DNA of 64,000 nucleotides, from contig JAICSX010000001.1 of the NCBI GenBank assembly GCA_025936675.1, forward strand, positions 1 to 64,000, written 5' to 3'. The translations under genes were made by a program, and so were the position numbers. Below the pieces are notes generated by a model. It saw only the letters and a program-made list of their open reading frames with translations. It made no database searches and was not told the origin of the DNA. The DNA comes from Sphingomonas sp. Its GTDB lineage: Bacteria > Pseudomonadota > Alphaproteobacteria > Sphingomonadales > Sphingomonadaceae. Shown here in pieces: positions 28,627-36,548 of the stretch (positions within the stretch are counted from its first letter, which is position 1; the number at the start of each line of letters is the position of its first letter).

Positions 28627-28682
28627 TCGGCGATTGTGAACGGAGAGGGCGCTGCTACTGGGCGGCGCCCTTTTTCGTGGGC

Positions 28683-29687
28683 CTAAGCCTTGCCGACGAC
28701 GCTTTCGGGCAAATCCTCTCCGAAAACGCGTTGGTAATATTCGGCGATCAGGGGCCGTTCGGATTCGTCGCACTTGTTGAGGAACGACACTCGGAACGCA
28801 TAGCCGACGTCGCCGAAGATGTGCGCGTTCTGCGCCCAGCTGATCACGGTCCTTGGGCTCATCACCGTCGAGATGTCGCCGTTGATGAAGCCCTGGCGCG
28901 ACAGCTCGGCGACCTTGATCATCTTGTCGACAATCTGTTTGCCATTGGGATCGTCATATTCGCCCGACTTCGCGAGCACGATCTGCGCCTCGACGGCGGC
29001 CGGAAGGTAATTAAGCGTCGTGACGATGTTCCAGCGATCCATCTGGCCTTGGTTGATCGCCTGGGTGCCATGATAGAGGCCGGTGGTGTCGCCGAGGCCG
29101 ACCGTATTGGTCGTGGCGAACAAGCGGAACCACGGGTTCGGACGGATCACCCGGTTCTGGTCCAGCAATGTCAGCTTGCCCTCGGCCTCCAGCACGCGCT
29201 GGATGACGAACATCACGTCCGGACGGCCGGCATCATATTCGTCGAAGACTAAAGCGACGGGGTGCTGCAGCGCCCAGGGTAGCAGCCCCTCGCGGAATTC
29301 GGTGACCTGCTGCCCGTCGCGAAGCACGATCGCGTCGCGGCCGACGAGATCGATCCGGCTGATATGCGCATCGAGGTTGATTCGGATGAGCGGCCAGTTG
29401 AGCCGAGCCGCGACCTGCTCGATGTGCGTCGACTTGCCCGTGCCGTGATAGCCCTGGACCATTACCCGACGGTTCTTCGCAAACCCGGCGCAGATCGCCA
29501 TCGTCGTATCCGGATCGAAGACGTAGGTCGGATCGAGGTCGGGCACGCGCTCATCGGCCTCGCTGAAGGCCGGCACTTCCATGTCCGAATCGACTCCGAA
29601 CAGTTCGCGAACTTTCGCGATCTTGTCGGGTGAGGCCATCAGCGTCTCCGCGCGGCTTTCGGGATCGGCGTTGGGAAGGTCGGTCAT
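28683..29687 (-). CDS. cobS: cobaltochelatase subunit CobS
   Basis: 334 residues, the normal length. CobS is the AAA+ (MoxR-like) ATPase partner of CobT in aerobic cobaltochelatase. Walker A is G-Y-H-G-T-G-K-S-T, Walker [11 protein letters not shown], and the sensor region reads [12 protein letters not shown]. cobN is not in the window; cobST pairs also occur in genomes without a complete cobalamin pathway. Confidence 0.95.
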   Translation of the reverse strand: MTDLPNADPESRAETLMASPDKIAKVRELFGVDSDMEVPAFSEADERVPDLDPTYVFDPDTTMAICAGFAKNRRVMVQGYHGTGKSTHIEQVAARLNWPLIRINLDAHISRIDLVGRDAIVLRDGQQVTEFREGLLPWALQHPVALVFDEYDAGRPDVMFVIQRVLEAEGKLTLLDQNRVIRPNPWFRLFATTNTVGLGDTTGLYHGTQAINQGQMDRWNIVTTLNYLPAAVEAQIVLAKSGEYDDPNGKQIVDKMIKVAELSRQGFINGDISTVMSPRTVISWAQNAHIFGDVGYAFRVSFLNKCDESERPLIAEYYQRVFGEDLPESVVGKA

Positions 29688-29725
29688 GGTCCTGCCTTAA
29701 GGGATGCGCGCTGGCGCCTCAACGT

Positions 29726-30319
29726 TCAGCCAATTTTTGGCGGGAGCGGGAAGAGCGTCCGGAAGCGCTTCGCCAGCTCCATGTCTCCCTTTACCTCGAT
29801 CATTTCAAGAGGCGCGCCGCCGTGGATGACCGCAGCGATGTCGCTCGGTGCACCGCCGAATATCACGTCACAGTCCTCGATCGGTTGGCGCATCACCTCC
29901 AGGCGACCGTCGTGGACATGAGTCACGTAGGTGACGTCGCCGAAGTTGAAGCCGATACGCGCGTCGATGCCTTTGGAAAGATCGGGCGAGATCAAGGTCT
30001 GCAGCGACATAATGACCGATACATGGCTCATCTGCAGCGTCGGATCGTGCCACGGGCTACGCGCCGCCCAGCGGCCGAGTGAGGCAATCAGCGGAACCAC
30101 CTCGAGGCCCCATTCGGTCGCCTCGTAGACCTGGACGGACGCGGGTGGGGGAAGCTTCGTCTTGCGGACGAGCTTCCGCTTTTCCAGCTCCGCCAGCCGC
30201 TGCGCGAGGACGTTCGCGCTGATCCCTTTGAGGTCCGACTTAAGCTCGGAAAAGCGCCGCGGCCCGTATGCGAGTTCACGAAGCACGAGCATCGCCCATC
30301 GCTCACCCAGCAATTCCAT
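29726..30319 (-). CDS. HxlR-family regulator fused to an SCP2-like domain
   Basis: 197 residues from the first ATG. The N-terminal winged helix is of HxlR type (G-E-R-W-A-M-L-V-L-R-E-L, G-P-R-R-F-S-E-L, L-A-Q-R-L-A-E-L-E). The C-terminal ~90 residues look like a sterol-carrier SCP2 fold (A-A-V-I-H-G-G-A-P-L-E-M and K-G-D-M-E-L-A-K-R-F). The family's conserved N-terminal segment (here R-R-Y-E-D-A-C-G-L-A-H-A) is encoded in frame upstream of this ATG, but no ATG/GTG/TTG precedes it. Only an ATA at 30385 (with AGGAG nine bases before it) or an ATT at 30409 could serve. The real protein probably starts there. It is divergent from the detoxification operon it likely controls. Confidence 0.85.
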   Translation of the reverse strand: MELLGERWAMLVLRELAYGPRRFSELKSDLKGISANVLAQRLAELEKRKLVRKTKLPPPASVQVYEATEWGLEVVPLIASLGRWAARSPWHDPTLQMSHVSVIMSLQTLISPDLSKGIDARIGFNFGDVTYVTHVHDGRLEVMRQPIEDCDVIFGGAPSDIAAVIHGGAPLEMIEVKGDMELAKRFRTLFPLPPKIG

Positions 30320-30379
30320 CGCGTGGGCGAGACCACAAGCGTCCTCGTAACGCCGCTTTTCGTCAGTTTGCCGCGATTT

Positions 30380-30396
30380 AGTTATTTTTTCTAACT
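30380..30396. promoter_or_regulatory. candidate HxlR operator
   Basis: AGTTA (30380-30384) and TAACT (30392-30396) form an inverted repeat with a 7-base spacer in an AT-rich stretch between the divergent regulator and the GST operon. It overlaps the regulator's possible ribosome site. The assignment rests on position and symmetry only. Confidence 0.35.
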
Positions 30397-30596
30397 CCTC
30401 AGTTGTAATTTATGACTCATGGGTGCAAAAAGCAAGCGAATCGAGTCGCAACAGCCGAGGAATGAAGCCGGCGGACGGCGCGAAAACGGCAGTTCGACGA
30501 GCGAATGCGACGGTTTGGCCAGCCGTGGCTGAACAGTCATCGAAACAGGCGTATGGCGCGAGTCGCGTCATGTGCCGGCAGTCAGGAGGGGTCCGA

Positions 30597-31280
30597 ATGC
30601 CGCTTAATCAGAACGCTTCGATCGAGATCACCGCATTCCAGTGGGTGCCCCCCGGAGCGCAAGGGCTGGTCAAGGATCTCCGTGTTCGCTGGGCACTCGA
30701 GGAGGCGGGGCTAGATTACCGTGTCCGGCTGATCGGTGGCGAACGGCCCGCCCGTTATTCCGAGGAGCAGGCGTTCAACCAGGTACCATGCTTCCGCGAC
30801 GAGACCGTCCAGATCTTCGAGAGCGGTGCGATCCTTCAATATATCGGCGAGAAGACCGAGGCGCTGCTTCCACGCGACCCGCAGGCGAAGTTTCGAGCGA
30901 TCCAATGGATGTACGCGGCCGTCAGCAGCGTCGAACCGTTCATCCAGTTTCGGGCTTTGCTCAACGTCGTCTTCGCTGACCAGTCTTGGGCTGAACCCGC
31001 CAAGCCGACCTTCGAGCATTTCGCGCGGCTGAGGCTGCAGCAACTGTCGGACCGGCTTGGCGACAGAGAGTGGCTCGAGGGCAACAAGTTCACGATCGGC
31101 GACCTGATGATGGTCACGGTCCTTCGGATTGCCGACCGCAGCGGCCAACTGGCCGACTTCCCCAAACTCGCCGCCTATGTGAAGCGCGGCGAGGCGCGCC
31201 CGGCATTCCAGAGAGCGCTCGGCGACCAGCTCGCCGTGTTTGCGGCCAATGAACCCCAAGCTGAAGGAGCAGCAGCATGA
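30597..31280 (+). CDS. glutathione S-transferase family protein
   Basis: 227 residues. The N-terminal thioredoxin-like GST domain has N-Q-V-P-C-F-R-D and I-F-E-S-G-A-I-L-Q-Y-I (the cis-Pro and glutathione-gamma-Glu sites). The C-terminal helical domain has F-T-I-G-D-L-M-M-V (N-capping box). The family conjugates glutathione to electrophiles. The ATG at 30597 follows AGGAGGGG with ideal spacing; earlier in-frame codons are probably a ~175-base untranslated leader. First gene of a six-gene operon; its stop overlaps the next start (ATGA). Confidence 0.88.
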   Translation: MPLNQNASIEITAFQWVPPGAQGLVKDLRVRWALEEAGLDYRVRLIGGERPARYSEEQAFNQVPCFRDETVQIFESGAILQYIGEKTEALLPRDPQAKFRAIQWMYAAVSSVEPFIQFRALLNVVFADQSWAEPAKPTFEHFARLRLQQLSDRLGDREWLEGNKFTIGDLMMVTVLRIADRSGQLADFPKLAAYVKRGEARPAFQRALGDQLAVFAANEPQAEGAAA

Positions 31281-32035
31281 CCTATTTCGAAGGATTCATC
31301 GTGCCCGTCCCGAATGGCAACAAGGACGCATTTGCGGCGCACGCCAACTCGCTGTCCGCTTCGCTACGCGACTGCGGCGTTCGGCGGCAACTCGAGGCAT
31401 GGGGGAGCGACGTTCCCGAAGGCAAGAACACCGACTTCTACAAGGCGGTCGACGGAAAGCCGGGCGAGAATGTGGTCTTCGCCTGGTTCGAATATCCCGA
31501 CCGCCAGGCGCGCGATGCATCCAACGAAAGAATGATGAGCAATCCCGAGATGGCGGAGATGGGAACGGACGTGCCCTTCGATGCCAAAAGGATGATCATG
31601 GGCGGCTTCCAGTCGGTCGTCGAGGAAGGCTCCGCCGGCGGCCGCTACGTCGACGGCATTGTCGTGCCCGTCCCGAACGACAAGCGCGACGAGTACGCCA
31701 GCCTCGCAGGCCGGAACGCAAAGGTCTTTCGCGAATATGGCGCAACCCGCGTCGTCGAGAATCTCGGCGACGATGTGCCGCACGGGCAGGTCACCGACTT
31801 CTACCGAGCGGTCAAAGCCGAAGACGGCGAGACCATCGCCTTTTCGTTCATCGAGTGGCCGGACAAGGCTTCGCGCGACCAGGCCTGGCAGAAGATCATG
31901 CACGATGAGCGCATGCAGCATGGCGGCGGCCTCTTCGACGGCAAGCGCATGTTCTGGGGCGGCTTCGAGGTTGTGATCGATACCGCGCGAGGAGAGCAGG
32001 TTGCCGCCTCAGCGTCCGCGCCGATCACCGCCTGA
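31277..32035 (+). CDS. tandem double-domain DUF1428 protein
   Basis: 252 residues made of two DUF1428 (YbaA-like, ferredoxin-like fold) units, about residues 1-115 and 123-237. The halves align well: G-F-I-V-P-V-P-N vs G-I-V-V-P-V-P-N, T-D-F-Y-K-A-V vs T-D-F-Y-R-A-V, and F-D-A-K-R-M-I-M-G-G-F vs F-D-G-K-R-M-F-W-G-G-F. Most family members have a single unit, so this is an internal duplication. Biochemical function is unknown. Second gene of the GST operon with a 4-base overlap. Confidence 0.88.
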   Translation: MTYFEGFIVPVPNGNKDAFAAHANSLSASLRDCGVRRQLEAWGSDVPEGKNTDFYKAVDGKPGENVVFAWFEYPDRQARDASNERMMSNPEMAEMGTDVPFDAKRMIMGGFQSVVEEGSAGGRYVDGIVVPVPNDKRDEYASLAGRNAKVFREYGATRVVENLGDDVPHGQVTDFYRAVKAEDGETIAFSFIEWPDKASRDQAWQKIMHDERMQHGGGLFDGKRMFWGGFEVVIDTARGEQVAASASAPITA

Positions 32036-32059
32036 GACACACGAGCGAAGGAGGTCGAG

Positions 32060-32887
32060 ATGACCGACGTAAGGACCGAAGACGCGCCGACGCTGATTGA
32101 GGGCAATCCAGCGCCGCGCGGCGATCATGTCTGGTACGAGCTGATGACTACCGACGCAGATGCGGCGAAGGACTTCTACGACGCCGTGGTCGGCTGGGAC
32201 ATCAAGGAAGGGGCACCCGAATTCCAGGGTTACCGGATGATCGGCAGGAGCGACGGGAAGTTCGCCGGTGGAGTGCTGCCGCTCACCGCCGAGATGCAAG
32301 AGCATGGCGCCCATCCGTGCTGGCTCGGCTACATCTACGTGCCGGATGTCGACGAAGCCGGTACCTCGATCGAGCGGGCTGGCGGCAAGGTCCTGATGAA
32401 GCACGACGTGCCCGAGGTTGGACGCATCGCGATGGTGAGCGACCCGCAGGGGGCGCCCTTCTATATCATGAAGCCGATCCCGCCCGCGGGCGACCCCAAC
32501 GCAAAGAGCGACGTGTTCGAGCCGAACACCGAGCAGCGATGCGGCTGGAACGAGCTGTCGACCAGCGACCCTGTCGCGGCGCGTCGCTTCTATGGCGACC
32601 AGTTCGGCTGGACGAGCGACAACTTCATGCCGATGGGCGAGCATGGCGAATATCGCTTCTTCGAACAGAATGGCGTGACGATCGGCGCGGTTGCAGGAAC
32701 GATGGACGGCAGCCGGCCGCACTGGCGCTATTACTTCCGCGTCCCGTCGATTTCGAAGGCGAAGGAAACTGCCGAAGCGAAGGGCGGGAAGATCGCAGTC
32801 GGACCCATGCAGGTCCCCGGCGGCGACCACATCATCATCGGCTTCGATCCGCAGGGCGCCGAATTCGCGCTCGTCGGCCGCGAATAG
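32060..32887 (+). CDS. two-domain VOC (glyoxalase/dioxygenase superfamily) protein
   Basis: 275 residues with two VOC modules. Each opens with W-Y-E-L-M-T-T-D or W-N-E-L-S-T-S-D followed by A-x2-F-Y and G-W; each ends with a P-Q-G-A-x-F motif. The fold hosts metal-dependent lyases, dioxygenases and drug-binding proteins, so the substrate cannot be assigned. Similar 'glyoxalase/hydroxylase-like' proteins occur next to stress and detoxification genes. It sits 24 bases after the DUF1428 gene with AGGAGG upstream. Confidence 0.87.
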   Translation: MTDVRTEDAPTLIEGNPAPRGDHVWYELMTTDADAAKDFYDAVVGWDIKEGAPEFQGYRMIGRSDGKFAGGVLPLTAEMQEHGAHPCWLGYIYVPDVDEAGTSIERAGGKVLMKHDVPEVGRIAMVSDPQGAPFYIMKPIPPAGDPNAKSDVFEPNTEQRCGWNELSTSDPVAARRFYGDQFGWTSDNFMPMGEHGEYRFFEQNGVTIGAVAGTMDGSRPHWRYYFRVPSISKAKETAEAKGGKIAVGPMQVPGGDHIIIGFDPQGAEFALVGRE

Positions 32888-32898
32888 GAGGGAATAAC

Positions 32899-33393
32899 AT
32901 GGCTAAGATGACCACTTGCCTTTGGTTCGACAAAGGCGAGGCGAGGAAGGCCGCGGAATTTTACTCTTCGGTTTTCCCGGATACGAAATTGGGCAGCGCG
33001 ATGGCCGCTCCCGGCGATTATCCCGGCGGCGAATCCAATGACGAGCTGACGGTGGAGTTCACTCTTCTCGGGCAATCGTTCGTCGGCCTCAACGGCGGCC
33101 CCAACTTCATGCCCAACCAGGCGGTGAGCTTCATGGTCGTGACGGAAGACCAGGAGGAGACCGACCGCTACTGGAACGCGATCACTAGCAACGGCGGCGA
33201 AGAGAGCATGTGCGGCTGGTGCAAGGACCGCTGGGGCTTCTCCTGGCAGATCACGCCGCGCGTGCTGCTCGAGGCCAATTCGAACCCCGATAAGGCTGCC
33301 GCGGGGCGTGCCTTCCAAGCAATGATGACGATGCACAAGATCGACATCGGCAAGATCGAGGCGGCACTCCGGAGCGAGACCGCAGATGCGTAA
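32899..33393 (+). CDS. VOC-superfamily protein, PhnB/3-demethylubiquinone-methyltransferase-like
   Basis: 164 residues. T-T-C-L-W-F-D-K-G-E-A-R-K-A-A-E-F-Y and F-P-D-T-K-L at the start, F-V-G-L-N-G-G-P in the middle and W-C-K-D-R-W-G-F-S-W-Q at the end match the PhnB-like VOC subgroup, whose 'methyltransferase' name is a legacy annotation. The ATG at 32899 follows AGGAGG. Overlaps the next gene by 8 bases. Function unknown; presumably part of the same response unit. Confidence 0.87.
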   Translation: MAKMTTCLWFDKGEARKAAEFYSSVFPDTKLGSAMAAPGDYPGGESNDELTVEFTLLGQSFVGLNGGPNFMPNQAVSFMVVTEDQEETDRYWNAITSNGGEESMCGWCKDRWGFSWQITPRVLLEANSNPDKAAAGRAFQAMMTMHKIDIGKIEAALRSETADA

Positions 33394-34048
33394 GCTCACC
33401 GGAGCCATCTTCCAGTCGCTCGATTGCGTGATGCAGGCGCCGGGCGGTCCTGAGGAAGACCCGACCAGCGGCTTCCGTTTCGGCGGCTGGTCGCAGCCGA
33501 TGTTCGCTCAGGACATGGGCCCGTTCGAGAAGCTGATCATGGGCGAGTACGATCTGCTCTTGGGCAAGCGGACCTACGACATCTTCGCCGCTTATTGGCC
33601 GTACAATCAGGACAATCCGATTGGTGAAAAATTCCAGCGGATCAACAAATATGTGCTGACCCATTCGGACGATCCGCTGGAGTGGGAGAACAGCCATCGT
33701 CTGTCCGGCGACACGGCTGATGCAGTCGCCGAGCTCAAGCGGAGCGAAGGCCGCGACCTGCTGATCCAGGGCAGCAGCACGCTCTATCCCCCACTGCTCT
33801 CCGCGCGCCTGATCGACGAGCTGACGGTGATGACATTCCCGGTCGTTCTTGGGTCGGGGAAGAGCATCTTCGACGGTTCGGAAAGGGCCGGCGCGCTGAA
33901 GCTCGTCGACCACTTCGTATCTGACACCGGCGTGGTGATCGCGACTTATGAGCCCGCTGGAGATGTGATCACCGGCACCTTCGCAACCAAGGAACCGAGT
34001 GAGGCCGAGCAGCAGCGGCAGGCGAAGATGAAGGAAGGCGCGTGGTGA
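33386..34048 (+). CDS. dihydrofolate-reductase-like (RibD C-terminal) protein
   Basis: 220 residues of the DHFR/RibD-C superfamily. M-R-K-L-T-G-A-I-F-Q-S-L-D at the start, L-L-L-G-K-R-T-Y-D in the middle and L-L-I-Q-G-S-S-T-L-Y plus P-V-V-L-G-S-G-K-S-I-F near the end match the NADPH-binding core. Members are NADPH-dependent reductases of largely unknown substrate, and this one is not expected to be the cell's folA. It is in the detoxification operon and overlaps both neighbours. Confidence 0.87.
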   Translation: MRKLTGAIFQSLDCVMQAPGGPEEDPTSGFRFGGWSQPMFAQDMGPFEKLIMGEYDLLLGKRTYDIFAAYWPYNQDNPIGEKFQRINKYVLTHSDDPLEWENSHRLSGDTADAVAELKRSEGRDLLIQGSSTLYPPLLSARLIDELTVMTFPVVLGSGKSIFDGSERAGALKLVDHFVSDTGVVIATYEPAGDVITGTFATKEPSEAEQQRQAKMKEGAW

Positions 34049-34698
34049 GTTTGGAACTCTATGGTCACCCGTTCAGCAGCTACACCTGGAAGGCGCTAAT
34101 CCCGCTCTATGCTGACGGCACGGAGTTCCAGTTCCGGCAGGTGCCCGAGGATCAGGAGACATATGCCGAACTGAAAGGACTCTGGCCGTTCGGCAAATTT
34201 CCGACGCTCGTCGACAACGGTCAGGTCATCCCTGAGGCGACCTGCATCATCGAGCATCTGCAGGCGCATTATCCGACCGAGAACGTCTGGATCCCGGAAG
34301 GCGAGCTCGGGCGCCGCGTGCGCTTCCTCGACCGCTACTTCGACCTCTACGTCCAGGGCAACATGCAGCCCGCGGTCAACCACGCGCTCCGGCCCGAGGG
34401 AAAGGGCGACGCGTACGGCGCGCAGCAAGGTCGGAAGAACCTGCACATCGCCTACGACTGGCTCGAAGAGAATTTGCCTGCGGATGGCTGGGCTGCGGGC
34501 GAGAGCTTCACGTTGGCCGAGTGCGCCGCCGCACCGGCTTTATTCTATGCCGACTGGGTCGAGGAGATCGGCGACAGCCGGCCGAAGCTTAAAGCCTATC
34601 GCGCGCGTTTGCTCGCACATCCGGTCGTTGCGCGCGTGGTGGACGAAGCCCGGCCATACCGCCCGTACTTCCCGCTCGGCGCACCCGATCGCGACTAG
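34045..34698 (+). CDS. glutathione S-transferase family protein (second)
   Basis: 217 residues. The N-terminal half has L-Y-G-H-P-F-S-S-Y-T-W-K (Ser/Tyr catalytic region), F-G-K-F-P-T-L-V-D and I-P-E-A-T-C-I-I-E-H-L; the C-terminal half has F-T-L-A-E-C-A-A-A-P. It is clearly diverged from the first GST in the operon, so it is not a recent tandem copy. I use GTG at 34045 (GTGA overlap with the previous stop, AAGGAAGG upstream); GTG at 34042 is equally in frame. Its stop overlaps the convergent J-domain gene by four bases. Confidence 0.87.
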   Translation: MSLELYGHPFSSYTWKALIPLYADGTEFQFRQVPEDQETYAELKGLWPFGKFPTLVDNGQVIPEATCIIEHLQAHYPTENVWIPEGELGRRVRFLDRYFDLYVQGNMQPAVNHALRPEGKGDAYGAQQGRKNLHIAYDWLEENLPADGWAAGESFTLAECAAAPALFYADWVEEIGDSRPKLKAYRARLLAHPVVARVVDEARPYRPYFPLGAPDRD

Positions 34699-35267
34699 GC
34701 GAACGCAGCGGCTTTCCGAAGCAGCTGGTATGCCTCGATGACCTCGCCGAGCCGGCCCTCATGGCTGCGGTCGCCGCCGTTCTTGTCCGGGTGGTAGCGG
34801 CGGACGAGGCCGGAATAGCGCTTGCGCAGCTGGTTGCGATCGGCGTCCTCGCCCAGACCAAGCACCGACAATGCGCGCCGCTCGGGCTTGCTGAAACGCG
34901 ATGGCGCGGAACGCTCGCGAATGCTCCGAAAACGACCGGAAATGGCGTCCAACGGATCCGAAAAGTCGCTCCAGCGCGGCGGCGGGTCGGCGCCGTTGGC
35001 GGCGAACTTGCGACTCGGGCGATCCCAGCCGGCGAGCGGATGTTGCGCCTCGGTTATCTCCTCGGTGCTCATGCCTTCGAAGAAATTGTACTTCGCATTA
35101 TGTTCGCGGACATGGTCGAGGCAGAGGAAGCGCCAGCTGCCGGGGCCGTCGAAGTTCGCCGGCTGCAATGGAGCTTTGAATTCGCCCGGCGCGGTGCAGC
35201 CCGGGACGGCGCATCTCGCCCTCGCCCCCTCGATCCTACCGTGCATCCTGGATTGCTTCGTCGCCAT
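34695..35267 (-). CDS. J-domain protein with N-terminal Cys-rich segment
   Basis: 190 residues. The C-terminal J domain has the D-N-A-K-stimulating H-P-D in R-R-Y-H-P-D-K-N-G-G-D. The N-terminal half carries C-A-V-P-G-C and F-L-C-L-D-H, a possible metal-binding set, and a linker. This J-protein is typically divergent from bolA in alphaproteobacteria and close to cobS. Its first codons (M-A-T-K-Q-S-R) fall on a sequence resembling a REP arm, so the second ATG, M-H-G-R-I-E-G, is a possible start. Confidence 0.87.
   Translation of the reverse strand: MATKQSRMHGRIEGARARCAVPGCTAPGEFKAPLQPANFDGPGSWRFLCLDHVREHNAKYNFFEGMSTEEITEAQHPLAGWDRPSRKFAANGADPPPRWSDFSDPLDAISGRFRSIRERSAPSRFSKPERRALSVLGLGEDADRNQLRKRYSGLVRRYHPDKNGGDRSHEGRLGEVIEAYQLLRKAAAFA
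35248..35264. repeat. REP-arm-like segment at the J-domain gene start
   Basis: CTGGATTGCTTCGTCGC here differs at one of 17 positions from the right arm of the palindrome at the window's end (63974-63990). Confidence 0.4.
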
Positions 35268-35289
35268 CGAATCCCGCTATATAGGTGCC

Positions 35290-35583
35290 ATGAACGCCCA
35301 GACCATCGGACCCGTCGCAACTGAGATGCTCAGCCGGCTCAACTCGGCGCTTTCCCCGACCGCCATCGAACTGATCGACGATAGCGAGCAGCACCGCGGC
35401 CACGGCGGCTACAACCCCGCGGGCGAGAGCCACTTCACCTTGCTCATCGAAAGCCCGGCCTTTGCCGGAAAGAACCGCGTCGAACGACAGCGCATGATTT
35501 ACGCGGCGCTCGGCGATCTCATGCGCGAGCGCGTTCACGCACTTTCCATCCGTGCCAAAGCACCTGGCGAAAATATACCCTAG
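35290..35583 (+). CDS. BolA family protein
   Basis: 97 residues with the BolA fold. I-E-L-I-D-D-S-E-Q-H-R-G-H-G-G-Y near residue 25 contains the conserved His region, followed by E-S-H-F-T-L-L-I and R-Q-R-M-I-Y-A-A-L and the terminal H-A-L-S-I-R-A-K. BolA proteins partner with monothiol glutaredoxins in iron-sulfur handling and stress. The ATG at 35290 lies 22 bases from the divergent J-domain gene. Confidence 0.92.
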   Translation: MNAQTIGPVATEMLSRLNSALSPTAIELIDDSEQHRGHGGYNPAGESHFTLLIESPAFAGKNRVERQRMIYAALGDLMRERVHALSIRAKAPGENIP

Positions 35584-35596
35584 TCATCGACTAGGG
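35578..35596. terminator. 8-bp hairpin over the bolA stop codon
   Basis: CCCTAGTC/GACTAGGG with a 3-base loop. It lacks a clear T run, so it may be a weak terminator or an mRNA 3' structure. Confidence 0.4.
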
Positions 35597-35649
35597 ATTA
35601 AACTATCAGCAACCCCGCCGAGTCGAATGACGCGTGGGAGATGCTCAAA

Positions 35650-36516
35650 ATGTCCCCTCGTTCCTGTGTTGGCCTATTGCTCGCCGCCACTGCCCTCACG
35701 CTTTGCTCTTGCTCAAAGAACGCCGGCCCAGACGGCGGCCCGCAAAGCACCGAAGAGAGCGATACGAGCTCTCCGCCCAACATCGCCCCGAGCGCCGCAC
35801 CGGGCGTCGCGTTCAACTACCAATATGAGTTCAGCCTTCCCGACGATCGCATCGCCGCGAGCCAGGAAGCGCAGGCAAGTGCATGCGAGAACCTGAGCCT
35901 TGCCCGATGTCGCATCACTGGAATGTCCTACAGCGTCGATCAGAACGAGCAGGTCACGGCCGAGCTGGACCTGAAGCTCGATCCGCAAATCGCGCGGCAG
36001 TTCGGGAAATCCGCCCAGCAGAATGTCGTTTCCAATGATGGCAAACTCGTCCGTCTCGACATCGGCAGCTCGGACGAGGGACAGAAGATTGAGGAGGCGA
36101 CCAGGCAGAAGAATGACGCTTCGACACAGATCGCGCAGCTTCAGCAAGAGCTGGCCAAGACCAAGCCCGGGACTGAGGCTCGTGCCAACCTCATGAGCCA
36201 GATCGAGGAACTGCAGGGACAAGCGTCACAACAGGCGAGCAGCATCGCGACAAGCCAGGCGACCTTGGCGAGCACCCCCATGGCGTTTCATTACTACGGC
36301 CGCGGCGGCGTTCCGGGGTTCCGCGGCAATCCGATCCGAGAGGCTTGGATAACCTTCGCCACAACCGTCGAATGGCTCGTCGGAATCCTTCTTCAGGCAT
36401 TGGCCGTGCTGATTCCGGTCGCTTTGCTGCTCGCCTTGTTGATCGCGCTGTGGCGAACGCGGCCTATGCGGGCCCTGCGCCGTTGGATTAAAGGGCCCGA
36501 GGAGTCGGCTGCCTGA
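35650..36516 (+). CDS. lipoprotein with coiled coil and C-terminal transmembrane helix (DUF4349-like)
   Basis: 288 residues. The signal sequence ends at L-C-S-C, a probable lipobox. A mixed alpha/beta region (V-A-F-N-Y-Q-Y-E-F-S-L-P) and a Gln-rich coiled coil (about residues 150-205) follow. A strong hydrophobic helix (L-L-Q-A-L-A-V-L-I-P-V-A-L-L-L-A-L-L) precedes a basic tail. This order matches DUF4349 family proteins of unknown function. The ATG at 35650 has GGGAG eight bases upstream; the ATG at 35641 has it directly abutting. Confidence 0.78.
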   Translation: MSPRSCVGLLLAATALTLCSCSKNAGPDGGPQSTEESDTSSPPNIAPSAAPGVAFNYQYEFSLPDDRIAASQEAQASACENLSLARCRITGMSYSVDQNEQVTAELDLKLDPQIARQFGKSAQQNVVSNDGKLVRLDIGSSDEGQKIEEATRQKNDASTQIAQLQQELAKTKPGTEARANLMSQIEELQGQASQQASSIATSQATLASTPMAFHYYGRGGVPGFRGNPIREAWITFATTVEWLVGILLQALAVLIPVALLLALLIALWRTRPMRALRRWIKGPEESAA

Positions 36517-36548
36517 CAAACGGCGAGGGCCACTCCCGGAGACGCAGG

